This document shows positions 51,300 through 58,969 of a stretch of 64,000 nt of DNA, in pieces. A program made the position numbers and the translations under genes. The stretch is from NCBI GenBank assembly GCA_002325375.1, contig DCRZ01000003.1, positions 127,862-191,861 on the forward strand, given 5' to 3'. The stretch comes from Rhodospirillaceae bacterium UBA1479. GTDB taxonomy: Bacteria; Pseudomonadota; Alphaproteobacteria; Rhodospirillales; Casp-alpha2. Each line of letters begins with the position of its first letter. The first letter of the stretch is position 1. The notes under the pieces were generated by a model, which was not told the origin of the DNA, did no database searches, and saw nothing but the letters and a program-made list of their open reading frames with translations.

Positions 51300-52588
51300 G
51301 CGAACTGGCGCTCCTTGGCGGCACACCGATGATTGAAGGCGATCTGCCGCCCTACCCGTCCATGGGAACGGCGGAACAGGACGCCGTGCGCGAGGTCGTC
51401 GCCTCGGGCTGCCTGTCCGGATTTTTCGGATCGCCGGGGCCGGAATTTCTGGGCGGGCCCAAGGTCCGCGAATTCGAAGCCGCCTGGGCCGCCCGCTTCG
51501 GCGCCAAGCATGCCATTAGCGTCAATTCCAACACCTCTGGCCTGTTTGCGGCCATGGGGGCGATTGGCCTGAGCCCGGGCGACGAGGTCATCGTGCCACC
51601 CTGGACCATGTCGGCGACCGTGGTCTCGCCGTTGATCTACGGCGGCATTCCGGTGTTCGCCGATATCGAGGACGAAACCTTCTGCATTGACCCGGAAAAG
51701 GTCGCGGCGCAGATCACCCCGAAAACCCGCGCCATCGTCGCCGTCAACCTGTTCGGCCATCCGGCGCGGCTTAAGGAATTGCGCAACCTTGCCGATGCCA
51801 AAGGCATTTACCTGATCGAGGACAACGCCCAAGCGCCGCTCGGCATGGAGAATGGCCGCCCCACGGGTACGGTCGGCCACATCGGCATCGCCAGCCTGAA
51901 TTTTCATAAGCACATCCACACCGGCGAGGGCGGCGTCTGCGTGACCGACGACGACGGTCTGGCCACACGCCTGCAGCTGATCCGGAACCACGCCGAAAAC
52001 GCCGCCCTACACGAAGGCGTCACCGACCTGATCAACATGGTCGGATTCAATTTCCGCATGACCGAGCTGTCCGCCGCCGTCGGACTGGTCCAGTTGGCGG
52101 ATATCGACCGTCACGTGTCGATCCGCGAACGCCTGGCTCAGAAGCTTTCCGACGGCACCCGCGATCTGGCGGGTTGGACCGTGCCCGCCGTGCGCGACGG
52201 CTGCCGCCATAACTATTACGTCTGGTTGGTTCGGTATGACGAGGCCCAGGTCGGGGTCAGCCGCGAGCTGTTCTGCAAGGCGCTGAGCGCCGAGGGCTTC
52301 CCCAATTTCCCCGCCTACCTGCCGCCCTTGTACCGCCTGCCCCTGTTCAAACAGCGCACCGCCATCGGCCGCGAAGGCTGGCCCTTCACCCTGACGGACC
52401 GCAGTTATGCGGACGGCCAATGCCCGGTGACGGAACGCCTGCACGAACAAGAAGCGATCCTGTTCGAACCCTGTGCCTACGACGTGGACGACGCCCTGGC
52501 CGACAGGATGGTTGCCGCGATCCGCAAGGTCCATGCCCATCGCGCCGACCTGAATGCCGTGGGAACCTCGTTGGAAACCGGGGCCTAA
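51296..52588 (+). CDS. DegT/DnrJ/EryC1 sugar aminotransferase 2
   Basis: A 430-residue PLP enzyme. Motifs: HAISVNSNTSGLFAAMGAIG, GDEVIVPPWTMSATVVSPLI, the PLP-ring Asp in GIYLIEDNAQAPLGMENG, the lysine in ASLNFHKHIHTGEGGVCVTD and GFNFRMTELSAAVGLVQL. It is larger than copy 1, with a longer C terminus (DLNAVGTSLETGA end). Overlap with the flanking genes shows it is part of the same transcript. It would install an amino group on a keto sugar, possibly the product of the epimerase at 45196. Confidence 0.92.
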   Translation: MSELALLGGTPMIEGDLPPYPSMGTAEQDAVREVVASGCLSGFFGSPGPEFLGGPKVREFEAAWAARFGAKHAISVNSNTSGLFAAMGAIGLSPGDEVIVPPWTMSATVVSPLIYGGIPVFADIEDETFCIDPEKVAAQITPKTRAIVAVNLFGHPARLKELRNLADAKGIYLIEDNAQAPLGMENGRPTGTVGHIGIASLNFHKHIHTGEGGVCVTDDDGLATRLQLIRNHAENAALHEGVTDLINMVGFNFRMTELSAAVGLVQLADIDRHVSIRERLAQKLSDGTRDLAGWTVPAVRDGCRHNYYVWLVRYDEAQVGVSRELFCKALSAEGFPNFPAYLPPLYRLPLFKQRTAIGREGWPFTLTDRSYADGQCPVTERLHEQEAILFEPCAYDVDDALADRMVAAIRKVHAHRADLNAVGTSLETGA

Positions 52589-52592
52589 GGCC

Positions 52593-53360
52593 ATGACCGA
52601 CCGGGCCGCCCCGCACCTGCGACCGCGCGTCGTCGCCAGCATCGAGGCCCGCATGTCGGCGTCGCGCCTGCCGGGCAAGGTGCTGATGGACGTGGCCGGG
52701 GCCCCCGCCCTGGAACGCCTGGTGCGGCGCCTGACCCGGGCCGAATGCATCGACGCCATCGTTCTGGCAACCACCACGAACCCCGCCGACGATACCCTGG
52801 CCGATTGGGCGGAAGCGCGGCATTTGCCCTGCTACCGCGGGTCCGAGGACGACGTGCTCGACCGGGTGGTCGAGGCGCAGCGCATGATGGGATCGGAAAT
52901 CATCGTCGAGATCTGCGGCGACACGCCGCTGCTCGACCCCCGCGTGATCGACACCGCCGTGACCCGCTTTCTCAAAGGCGACGTGGACGTTGTCTCCAAC
53001 ACCGCCAAGCTGACTTGGCCCCAAGGCATCGACGCCCAGGTGTTCCGTTTCCACGCCCTTGAAAAGATTGCGCAAACGCAGACCGACGCCGCCGTGCGCG
53101 AACATGTCTCGCTCTATTTCTATGAACACCCCGAGACCTACCGCATTCACCATCTTGCCGCGCCCGCCGAGGAAACCGCGCCCGAGGTCCGCCTGCAACT
53201 CGATTACGCCGAAGACCTGGACCTGATCCGCGCCGTCTATGCCCGTCTGGAACCCCGGTTCGGCGACGGCTTCGGCGTGCGCGACATTCTTGATCTTCTG
53301 GCGGCCGAGCCGGAACTCGCCGCGATCAACGCCCATTGCCGGGAAAAGGCGGTCCGATGA
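52593..53360 (+). CDS. SpsF-type cytidylyltransferase 3
   Basis: A 255-residue nucleotidyltransferase. Signature segments: VASIEARMSASRLPGKVLMD, GAPALERLVRRLTRA, VEICGDTPLLDPRVIDTAVT and VREHVSLYFYEHPETYRIHH. The start is the ATG giving MTDRAAPH. The following oxidoreductase gene begins inside its stop codon (ATGA). Having three such enzymes but a single NeuB is unusual; either several CMP-sugars are made or some copies activate other sugars. Confidence 0.85.
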   Translation: MTDRAAPHLRPRVVASIEARMSASRLPGKVLMDVAGAPALERLVRRLTRAECIDAIVLATTTNPADDTLADWAEARHLPCYRGSEDDVLDRVVEAQRMMGSEIIVEICGDTPLLDPRVIDTAVTRFLKGDVDVVSNTAKLTWPQGIDAQVFRFHALEKIAQTQTDAAVREHVSLYFYEHPETYRIHHLAAPAEETAPEVRLQLDYAEDLDLIRAVYARLEPRFGDGFGVRDILDLLAAEPELAAINAHCREKAVR

Positions 53361-54382
53361 CGGCGCTGCGTACCATCGTCGTCGGGTTCGGCCAGGTCGC
53401 AGCGGGCCTGTCCAACGATCCGCGCATGGCGGCGCATTTCAAATACGCCTCCCACGCGTCGGTCTTGGCCGACCATCCGGCGTTCGATTGGCAAGGGGTG
53501 GTTGATCCGAACGCTGCCGCCCTCGACGATGCGCGAACAACCTGGCACGTGCCCCATGCCGGCACGGACCTGCCCGCCGTCGTTGACGCGGTCCGCCCGG
53601 AAATCGCCGTCCTGGCGGCCCCTCCTGGAAATCGCGCCGATATGATCGAGGCCATGCCGGACCTCAAGGCCGTGCTGGTGGAAAAACCACTGACCCGTCC
53701 CGGCGACGACGGCGCCGACAGTGCCCGCCTGACGGCGATCTGTGCCGAGCGGGGCATTCCCGTCCTGGTCAATTACTGGCGACGGGCCGACCGCCTGTTC
53801 CAGGACCTGGCGGCGCGCGGCCTCACCGCGCGGGTCGGCGGAGTTCAGGCGGTCCTGGGGCTTTACGGCAACGGCATCGCCAACAACGGCGGCCATCTTG
53901 TCGATTTCCTGCGCATGTTGTTAGGCGAAGTTGCCGCCGTGCAGGCCCTTGGACCGGCCCGGCTGGCCCATGGCGCGCCCCTTGCCAGCGACCGCCATGT
54001 CGCCTTTGCCCTGACTTTCATCGGCGGCCCGGTTGCCACAGTCCATCCCCTCGACTTTTCCCAGTACCGTGAGGTCGGCCTGGACATCTGGGGCGAGACG
54101 GGGCGCCTGTCCATCCTTCAGGAAGGCCTTGTCACTCAGATATTTCCTGTGGCCGAGAACCGGGGCCTGAGCGGTGAAATGGAAATCACCTCCGACGCGG
54201 GCGAAACCCTGGAAACCACCGTTTCCGATGCCTTCTACCGCATGTACGACAATCTCGCCGGTGTCGCCGACGGACGCGCTGCCCCGTGGTCGCCGTTAGC
54301 CTCCGCCCTTGTGAACGAGCGGATTCTCGGGCTTGTTCTGCGCTCCGCGGCGGAGGGCGGCTCCCGCCTTTCCCTGGACTGA
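53357..54382 (+). CDS. Gfo/Idh/MocA-family sugar oxidoreductase 2
   Basis: A 341-residue oxidoreductase with an N-terminal Rossmann domain (TIVVGFGQVAAGLSNDPRMA) and the catalytic lysine in AVLVEKPLTRPGDDGADSA. The C-terminal domain shows NGIANNGGHLVDFLRMLLGE, the family's G-G-H-x-x-D motif. It diverges strongly from copy 1 at 39442 and so probably acts on a different sugar. The start is the ATG overlapping the preceding stop; the open frame seven codons longer is not needed. Confidence 0.85.
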   Translation: MTALRTIVVGFGQVAAGLSNDPRMAAHFKYASHASVLADHPAFDWQGVVDPNAAALDDARTTWHVPHAGTDLPAVVDAVRPEIAVLAAPPGNRADMIEAMPDLKAVLVEKPLTRPGDDGADSARLTAICAERGIPVLVNYWRRADRLFQDLAARGLTARVGGVQAVLGLYGNGIANNGGHLVDFLRMLLGEVAAVQALGPARLAHGAPLASDRHVAFALTFIGGPVATVHPLDFSQYREVGLDIWGETGRLSILQEGLVTQIFPVAENRGLSGEMEITSDAGETLETTVSDAFYRMYDNLAGVADGRAAPWSPLASALVNERILGLVLRSAAEGGSRLSLD

Positions 54383-54386
54383 CCCC

Positions 54387-56069
54387 GTGGCCAATCCCGC
54401 GATCCTGATTTATGTCGAAGACCCGGGGGCGGCCAATATGGTCCTGGGCCTCTCTGCCGCGCTTGAAGACCGGGGGGTGCGACCGCACCTTGTGGCGGGC
54501 GGAACCGCGCTGGCCTACCTCACGGCGCGCGATGAAACCCCGGACGCCTGGTCCCCGAATTTGTCCCTGGCTGCCACGCGCGACGACGTTGCCGCCTTGG
54601 TCGTCGGCACCGCCGAAGACCCCGACACACCCGCCTTCGCCCTGATCGCCGAAGCACGGGCGCGGGGCATTCCCACGGTCGGCCTGGTCGATGGCCCCGC
54701 CAACGCGGACCGCCGGTTCCGGGGCCGCGGCGACGCCCCCCTGACCCATCTGACGGACTGGCTGCTGGTCGCCGACGACACGGTGCGCACCGCCTTCATG
54801 GCGCTGGGCGTCGATGCCGGGCGCATCCGCGTGACCGGCAGTCCGGCGTTCGACCGGGTGCGCGAAACGGGCGATGCCTTGGCCCTACAGGGCCGCGCGG
54901 CCCTGCGCCGGGAGATATTCCCTGATTTACCTGACGACGGTCCTTTGATTGTGTTCCTCGCCGAACTGTCCGACGGGCTCGACCCCACGCAGTTCCGGCG
55001 TGGTCCCGACTATACCCTGCATGGCCGGGGCGGCACCGACGGTCGCACCGAAATCGTCCTGGAGGAACTCCTGGACGCCGCCGCCCGCGTGGCACCCGAC
55101 GCCCATGTGGCGCTCCGCCTTCATCCCAAGACACCAGCCGACCTGTATGCCGCTTATGCGCCCGAGATCGCGACGATCAGCGCGGGCGGTAGCGCCCATG
55201 CGGCGGTGTTCGCCGCCGACCTTGTGGTCGGTCTGTCGACGGCGCTACTGGCCGAAGCCGCCGTCATGGGACGTGCCGTGCTGTCCGTTCTGCCCAGAAA
55301 CAGTGAAGTTCAATGGCTGAGCGGCGGGGAAAACGGCCCGGTTCCTCATGTCTTCACGCGCACCGCCCTGTGCGGTGCCTTGGCCCATGCCCTGACCGAT
55401 CCGGCGGGTTTCATGGCGACACGGGCCGCCGCCCCCCCGCGCTTCGCCGCCGCCGGGCGCATCGCCCGCGCCCTGGTCGCCATGGCACGGGGCGAAATCC
55501 CGGCCCCGGACGGAACGCTGCCTTATATGCCCCCGGTTCTGGAGACTTCACGGCTGGTGCTGCAACCGTTTCCGGACGACCTGTTGACCGATACTTATGT
55601 GGGTTGGCTGAACGATCCCGATGTCGTGCGGTTTTCCGAACAACGCCACATGACCCATACCCTGGAAAGCTGCCGTGACTTCATCGCAAGCTTCACGGGC
55701 ACGCCCCATGGTCTGTGGGCGATCCGCGACAAGACGCGCGGGCTTTGCCATATCGGCAATATTTCGACGGAAGTCGATCCCCAAACCGCGACCGGCGATA
55801 TCCGCATCCTGATCGGCGACCGTGCGGCCTGGGGCACCGGCCTGGGGGCCGAGGCCTGGATGGCCGTAATGGCCCATCTGTTCGACGACCTGGGCCTCGC
55901 CCAAGTCACCGCCGGCACTTTGGCCGGTAATACCGGCATGCTGAAGGTCATGGAAAAAAGCGGCATGCGGGAAACCCACCGCCGTCCCGGCCCGACCCCG
56001 ATCGATGGCCGCGTCATGGACATCATTTATGCCTGCCGCCGGGCACAAGATTGGCCGCCGGCGCGGTAA
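54387..56069 (+). CDS. Fusion of GT-B-like nucleotide-sugar enzyme and GNAT acetyltransferase
   Basis: A 560-residue two-domain protein; GTG is taken as start (MANPAILIYVEDPGAANMVL). Residues 1-370 look GT-B-like: DPGAANMVLGLSAALEDRGV, RIRVTGSPAFDRVRETGD, HVALRLHPKTPADLYAAYAP and VVGLSTALLAEAAVMGRAVL, reminiscent of NeuC/PseG-type hydrolases or CDP-glycerol transferases. Residues about 385-545 are a RimJ/RimL-type GNAT domain: LETSRLVLQPFPDDLLTDTY, AAWGTGLGAEAWMAVMAHLF and NTGMLKVMEKSGMRETHR. A PseG-like and PseH-like fusion would supply both steps before NeuB. This is inference; the first domain is not securely assigned. It ends the operon. Confidence 0.72.
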   Translation: MANPAILIYVEDPGAANMVLGLSAALEDRGVRPHLVAGGTALAYLTARDETPDAWSPNLSLAATRDDVAALVVGTAEDPDTPAFALIAEARARGIPTVGLVDGPANADRRFRGRGDAPLTHLTDWLLVADDTVRTAFMALGVDAGRIRVTGSPAFDRVRETGDALALQGRAALRREIFPDLPDDGPLIVFLAELSDGLDPTQFRRGPDYTLHGRGGTDGRTEIVLEELLDAAARVAPDAHVALRLHPKTPADLYAAYAPEIATISAGGSAHAAVFAADLVVGLSTALLAEAAVMGRAVLSVLPRNSEVQWLSGGENGPVPHVFTRTALCGALAHALTDPAGFMATRAAAPPRFAAAGRIARALVAMARGEIPAPDGTLPYMPPVLETSRLVLQPFPDDLLTDTYVGWLNDPDVVRFSEQRHMTHTLESCRDFIASFTGTPHGLWAIRDKTRGLCHIGNISTEVDPQTATGDIRILIGDRAAWGTGLGAEAWMAVMAHLFDDLGLAQVTAGTLAGNTGMLKVMEKSGMRETHRRPGPTPIDGRVMDIIYACRRAQDWPPAR

Positions 56070-56086
56070 TTTCTTTCCCCCTACCG

Positions 56087-56111
56087 GTCAAAAATTGCCG
56101 GGTCGACCCGG
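56087..56111. promoter_or_regulatory. Degenerate GGCA-N5-TGCC dyad and 14-base palindrome before fliK
   Basis: GTCA-AAAAT-TGCC (56087-56099, one mismatch from the dyad seen elsewhere) runs into the perfect palindrome CCGGGTCGACCCGG (56098-56111). It lies about 90 bases upstream of the fliK sigma-54 promoter, where an enhancer would be expected. Confidence 0.45.
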
Positions 56112-56151
56112 TATTGCCCACCCAGCGCACCCTCTCCGTAAAATTTATTTG

Positions 56152-56172
56152 TTATATTTCAACTAGTTGACA
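56152..56172 (+). promoter_or_regulatory. Conserved AT-rich element before fliK promoter (possible IHF site)
   Basis: Nineteen of 21 positions match the element at 10093-10113 before flgI (TTATATTTCAA ... AGTTGACA; only the two bases between differ). It sits 14 bases before the -24 GG. Contains TTTCAA-N4-TTG. Confidence 0.6.
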
Positions 56173-56185
56173 GGTTCCCGTCAAC

Positions 56186-56200
56186 TGGCCCGATGCTTGC
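56186..56200 (+). promoter_or_regulatory. Sigma-54 promoter of the fliK-flgD-flgE operon
   Basis: TGGCCCGATGCTTGC has GG and GC ten bases apart and a strong CTTGC -12 box. It is about 70 bases before the fliK start. Confidence 0.82.
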
Positions 56201-56270
56201 TCATGACTTTCGCGGAGCAGAACGCCCGATTTTTGGATCGATAGCCAACGAAGCGTAAGGAATGAGCACG

Positions 56271-58091
56271 ATGGATCAAGTTACGGCCACAAGTTCGGGT
56301 ATTGCTGGAGTAGGCGCGTCACGCCAAGCAGGGCGTTTCGCCACCCACTCGCAATTGTTCGACACGTTCCAGGCCCTGGTCATGGACATGCAGGGCAAGA
56401 TCATGGACGCGTCCAAGACCCAGCAGGTCGCGTCACGCGATGTCGCCCGCATGGACCGTCCCTCCGACAATCGTCAGGACTCTTATCGTGACCGTTCCGC
56501 CTCCCGTGGCGTTGAGCGCACGGAAACGGAACAGACCTCACGCTATCAGGAGCGCAAGCGTCAGTTCGGCAATGACCACGAGGTCAGCCAGAGCGACGAC
56601 GCCGGCCGCGGTTACGGCGACGACCGCCGCGACGGCCAGTCTGACGTCGGCGCCACCGACCGCAACAGCCAGGCAGACAACGACCGCGGCAATTCCGACG
56701 GCCGCCGCCAGGATGCGGTCAACCGCGACGGCAATGCCAACCGCGATGACCAGGTTCAGAGCACGGACAGCCAGTCGGGCACGCAGGATGCCAGCGCGGG
56801 TGGCGACGCGGGTAACGGCAATCAGGCCGGCACCCAGCCGCAGACCCAGAACCAGGGCGAGAACGCAACGCTGGTCCAGGCGTCCCTTGCCGGCAGTCAG
56901 GCCGATGCCGTACTGGCCACCCTTGCGACTCAGGCTCAGGGCCAGGATGCAACCAAGCAGGCGACGCAGACCACCCAGGTGGTCGGTGACGACGTCGTGG
57001 AGACGGTCAAGGCCGATCCGCAGGCCGGCCAGAACCAGCGCGCCCTGAACCACGAATTGATCCGCGCCAACCAGCAGGCGCAGCACATCCGCAACATCGC
57101 GAACCTTCAGACCAACGGACAAGCCAACGGGGACGGCGCCAAGCAGGCCGAGTCGCTTCTGCAGGCCCAGGCCGGCAAGATTGCCGAGGCCGTGGGTGGT
57201 GATGCCAAGCTGGCGGTGAACGTCAACGTTCAGGACAACGCGGCCATGGCCAATGGTCGGCCGCTGTCGGCCCTGAGCGCGACGTCCGCCCTGGCGGGCA
57301 GTCAGCAGCAGTCGGCGCAGTCGGGTCAGCAGGCGCAGAACGCGCAGCAGGCCCAGATCCAGAACCCGATCGCCCAGGCCGCCATGGTCCAGAGCCACCA
57401 GAACCCGGTGCAGGGACAGGCCGCGCAGGTTCAGGCCCAGACCGGCCAAGCGACCCAGGCCCAGACCGCGGCGCAGATCACCGCCGACGCCAAGGGCCCG
57501 GTGCAGGCGTCTTCCGGCGCCTCGAACGCGGGAACGCACGGCGCCAATACCTCGGGTGACGGCAACGCCACCCAGGCCAACGCCAATGCCGGCCAGACCC
57601 AGTCTTCGCATCAGGCGCAGCAGGCCCAGAAAACGGCCCATCAGCAGCAGCCTCAGCACGCCGCCAAGAACAAGGTGGTGGATCAGGTCACCGTGCAGAT
57701 CAACAAGGCGATCAAGGCCGGTGCCGATAAGATCAACATCCGGCTGTACCCGCAGCATCTCGGCCGCGTCGAGGTCCGCCTCGAGGTTGCCCACGACGGC
57801 CGCACGGTCGCCATGGTGACCGCCGACAAGCCGGAAACGCTGGAAATGCTGCGTCGCGATTCCGACCAACTTTCGAAGGCCCTGCAGGATGCGGGCCTGG
57901 ACATGCAGTCCGGCGACCTGAACTACAACCTTAAAGGTCAGGACGACGGCAATAAGCAGCAACTCGCCTCCGGGAAGACCGGCGGTGAAGAAGTCGAGGA
58001 CGACACTCTTGAGTCCGACGTCATGGAAACGGCCGTGGCCGCCCACGAAATGGGTGTCCTCCACAACGGTCGGGTCGACGTCAGAGCGTAA
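56271..58091 (+). CDS. fliK: FliK, hook-length control protein
   Basis: FliK is the secreted ruler that sets hook length and switches export specificity. The C-terminal Flg_hook domain is clear: VDQVTVQINKAIKAGADKIN, IRLYPQHLGRVEVRLEVAHD and ETLEMLRRDSDQLSKALQDA, then GLDMQSGDLN. The N-terminal 450 residues are low-complexity, rich in Gln, Asn, Ala and Asp, the usual disordered ruler part. The start was placed at the ATG at 56271 because the ribosome site AAGGA lies nine bases before it; the ATG at 56262 is only one base after it. It is first in the fliK-flgD-flgE operon. Confidence 0.92.
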   Translation: MDQVTATSSGIAGVGASRQAGRFATHSQLFDTFQALVMDMQGKIMDASKTQQVASRDVARMDRPSDNRQDSYRDRSASRGVERTETEQTSRYQERKRQFGNDHEVSQSDDAGRGYGDDRRDGQSDVGATDRNSQADNDRGNSDGRRQDAVNRDGNANRDDQVQSTDSQSGTQDASAGGDAGNGNQAGTQPQTQNQGENATLVQASLAGSQADAVLATLATQAQGQDATKQATQTTQVVGDDVVETVKADPQAGQNQRALNHELIRANQQAQHIRNIANLQTNGQANGDGAKQAESLLQAQAGKIAEAVGGDAKLAVNVNVQDNAAMANGRPLSALSATSALAGSQQQSAQSGQQAQNAQQAQIQNPIAQAAMVQSHQNPVQGQAAQVQAQTGQATQAQTAAQITADAKGPVQASSGASNAGTHGANTSGDGNATQANANAGQTQSSHQAQQAQKTAHQQQPQHAAKNKVVDQVTVQINKAIKAGADKINIRLYPQHLGRVEVRLEVAHDGRTVAMVTADKPETLEMLRRDSDQLSKALQDAGLDMQSGDLNYNLKGQDDGNKQQLASGKTGGEEVEDDTLESDVMETAVAAHEMGVLHNGRVDVRA

Positions 58092-58136
58092 AGGGAGCGT
58101 CCCGGCTAAACAGGCCACGGGATAGGAAACGGATCG

Positions 58137-58865
58137 ATGTCCATCATCAACGGAATTTCAGGCTCGGTTAGCACCGATACGCAAGCAGGGCAAAGCGCCC
58201 AGGGCTTGGAAGAGGACCTGAACCGTTTCCTGACTCTGTTGACCACCCAGTTGCAGCACCAGGATCCGCTCGACCCCATGGACGCGACACAGTTCACGTC
58301 GCAGCTTGTGCAGTTCGCCAGCGTGGAACAGCAGATTTACCAGAACGCCAACCTGGAAAAGCTGCTTGCCGTGCAGGAAACCAACAAGCTTTCAAGCCTG
58401 GTCGGGTTCATTGACAACGTGGTCGAAGTCGAAGGTCAGGATATTGTCCTCGACGGAAGTTCCGGGCGCTTCACCTACGGCATGCCGTTGGGTTCGGTGG
58501 AAACACAGATCACCATCTCGAACATGGATGGCAAGCAGGTGTTTACTGCTCAAGGATCGACAGATCCGGGCATTCACGCCGTGGAATGGGACGGCACGTC
58601 CAACGAAGGCCAGCTGCAACCGGACGGTCTTTACCGGGTGCAGGTCACGGCCTTCGACCGCCAGGGCAATCTGCTCGACGTGTTCCACACCACCTTCGGC
58701 CGCGTCACGGGCGGCGGCGTCGTGGACGGCAAGACCACCTTGTTCATCGGCCCGCTGCGCGTCGATCAGGACAACGTCCTGTCGGTGCAGAAGCCGGAGC
58801 AGGCGGCGGTGCCAGACCCGGATCCGGAACCGGAACCTGATCCGGAACCGGAACCCGAAGCCTGA
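58137..58865 (+). CDS. flgD: FlgD, hook-cap assembly protein
   Basis: FlgD caps the growing hook. The N-terminal part is typical (LNRFLTLLTTQLQHQDPLDP, MDATQFTSQLVQFASVEQQI), followed by the FlgD Ig/tudor-like region (VVEVEGQDIVLDGSSGRFTY, DPGIHAVEWDGTSNEGQLQP, GLYRVQVTAFDRQGNLLD). The last 17 residues are a run of alternating Pro with Asp/Glu (PDPDPEPEPDPEPEPEA), not part of the family, encoded by repeats of CCGGAA. An AGGA ribosome site precedes the ATG. Length 242. Confidence 0.94.
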   Translation: MSIINGISGSVSTDTQAGQSAQGLEEDLNRFLTLLTTQLQHQDPLDPMDATQFTSQLVQFASVEQQIYQNANLEKLLAVQETNKLSSLVGFIDNVVEVEGQDIVLDGSSGRFTYGMPLGSVETQITISNMDGKQVFTAQGSTDPGIHAVEWDGTSNEGQLQPDGLYRVQVTAFDRQGNLLDVFHTTFGRVTGGGVVDGKTTLFIGPLRVDQDNVLSVQKPEQAAVPDPDPEPEPDPEPEPEA

Positions 58866-58969
58866 GGATATGAGCAGACGGCCCCGATGCCGGGGCATGG
58901 AACGAATTTCGAGGACTGACGACAGCCGGATTTGGAACCCTTCCACCGGCATTGTAAGGAGGAAGTAAC

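Noticed and set aside
56538..58118. Long minus-strand open frame of 526 codons opposite fliK
   Set aside because: It is the antisense shadow of the low-complexity Gln/Ala-rich FliK coding region. Its translation is a Leu/Gly/Val-rich repeat without family features.
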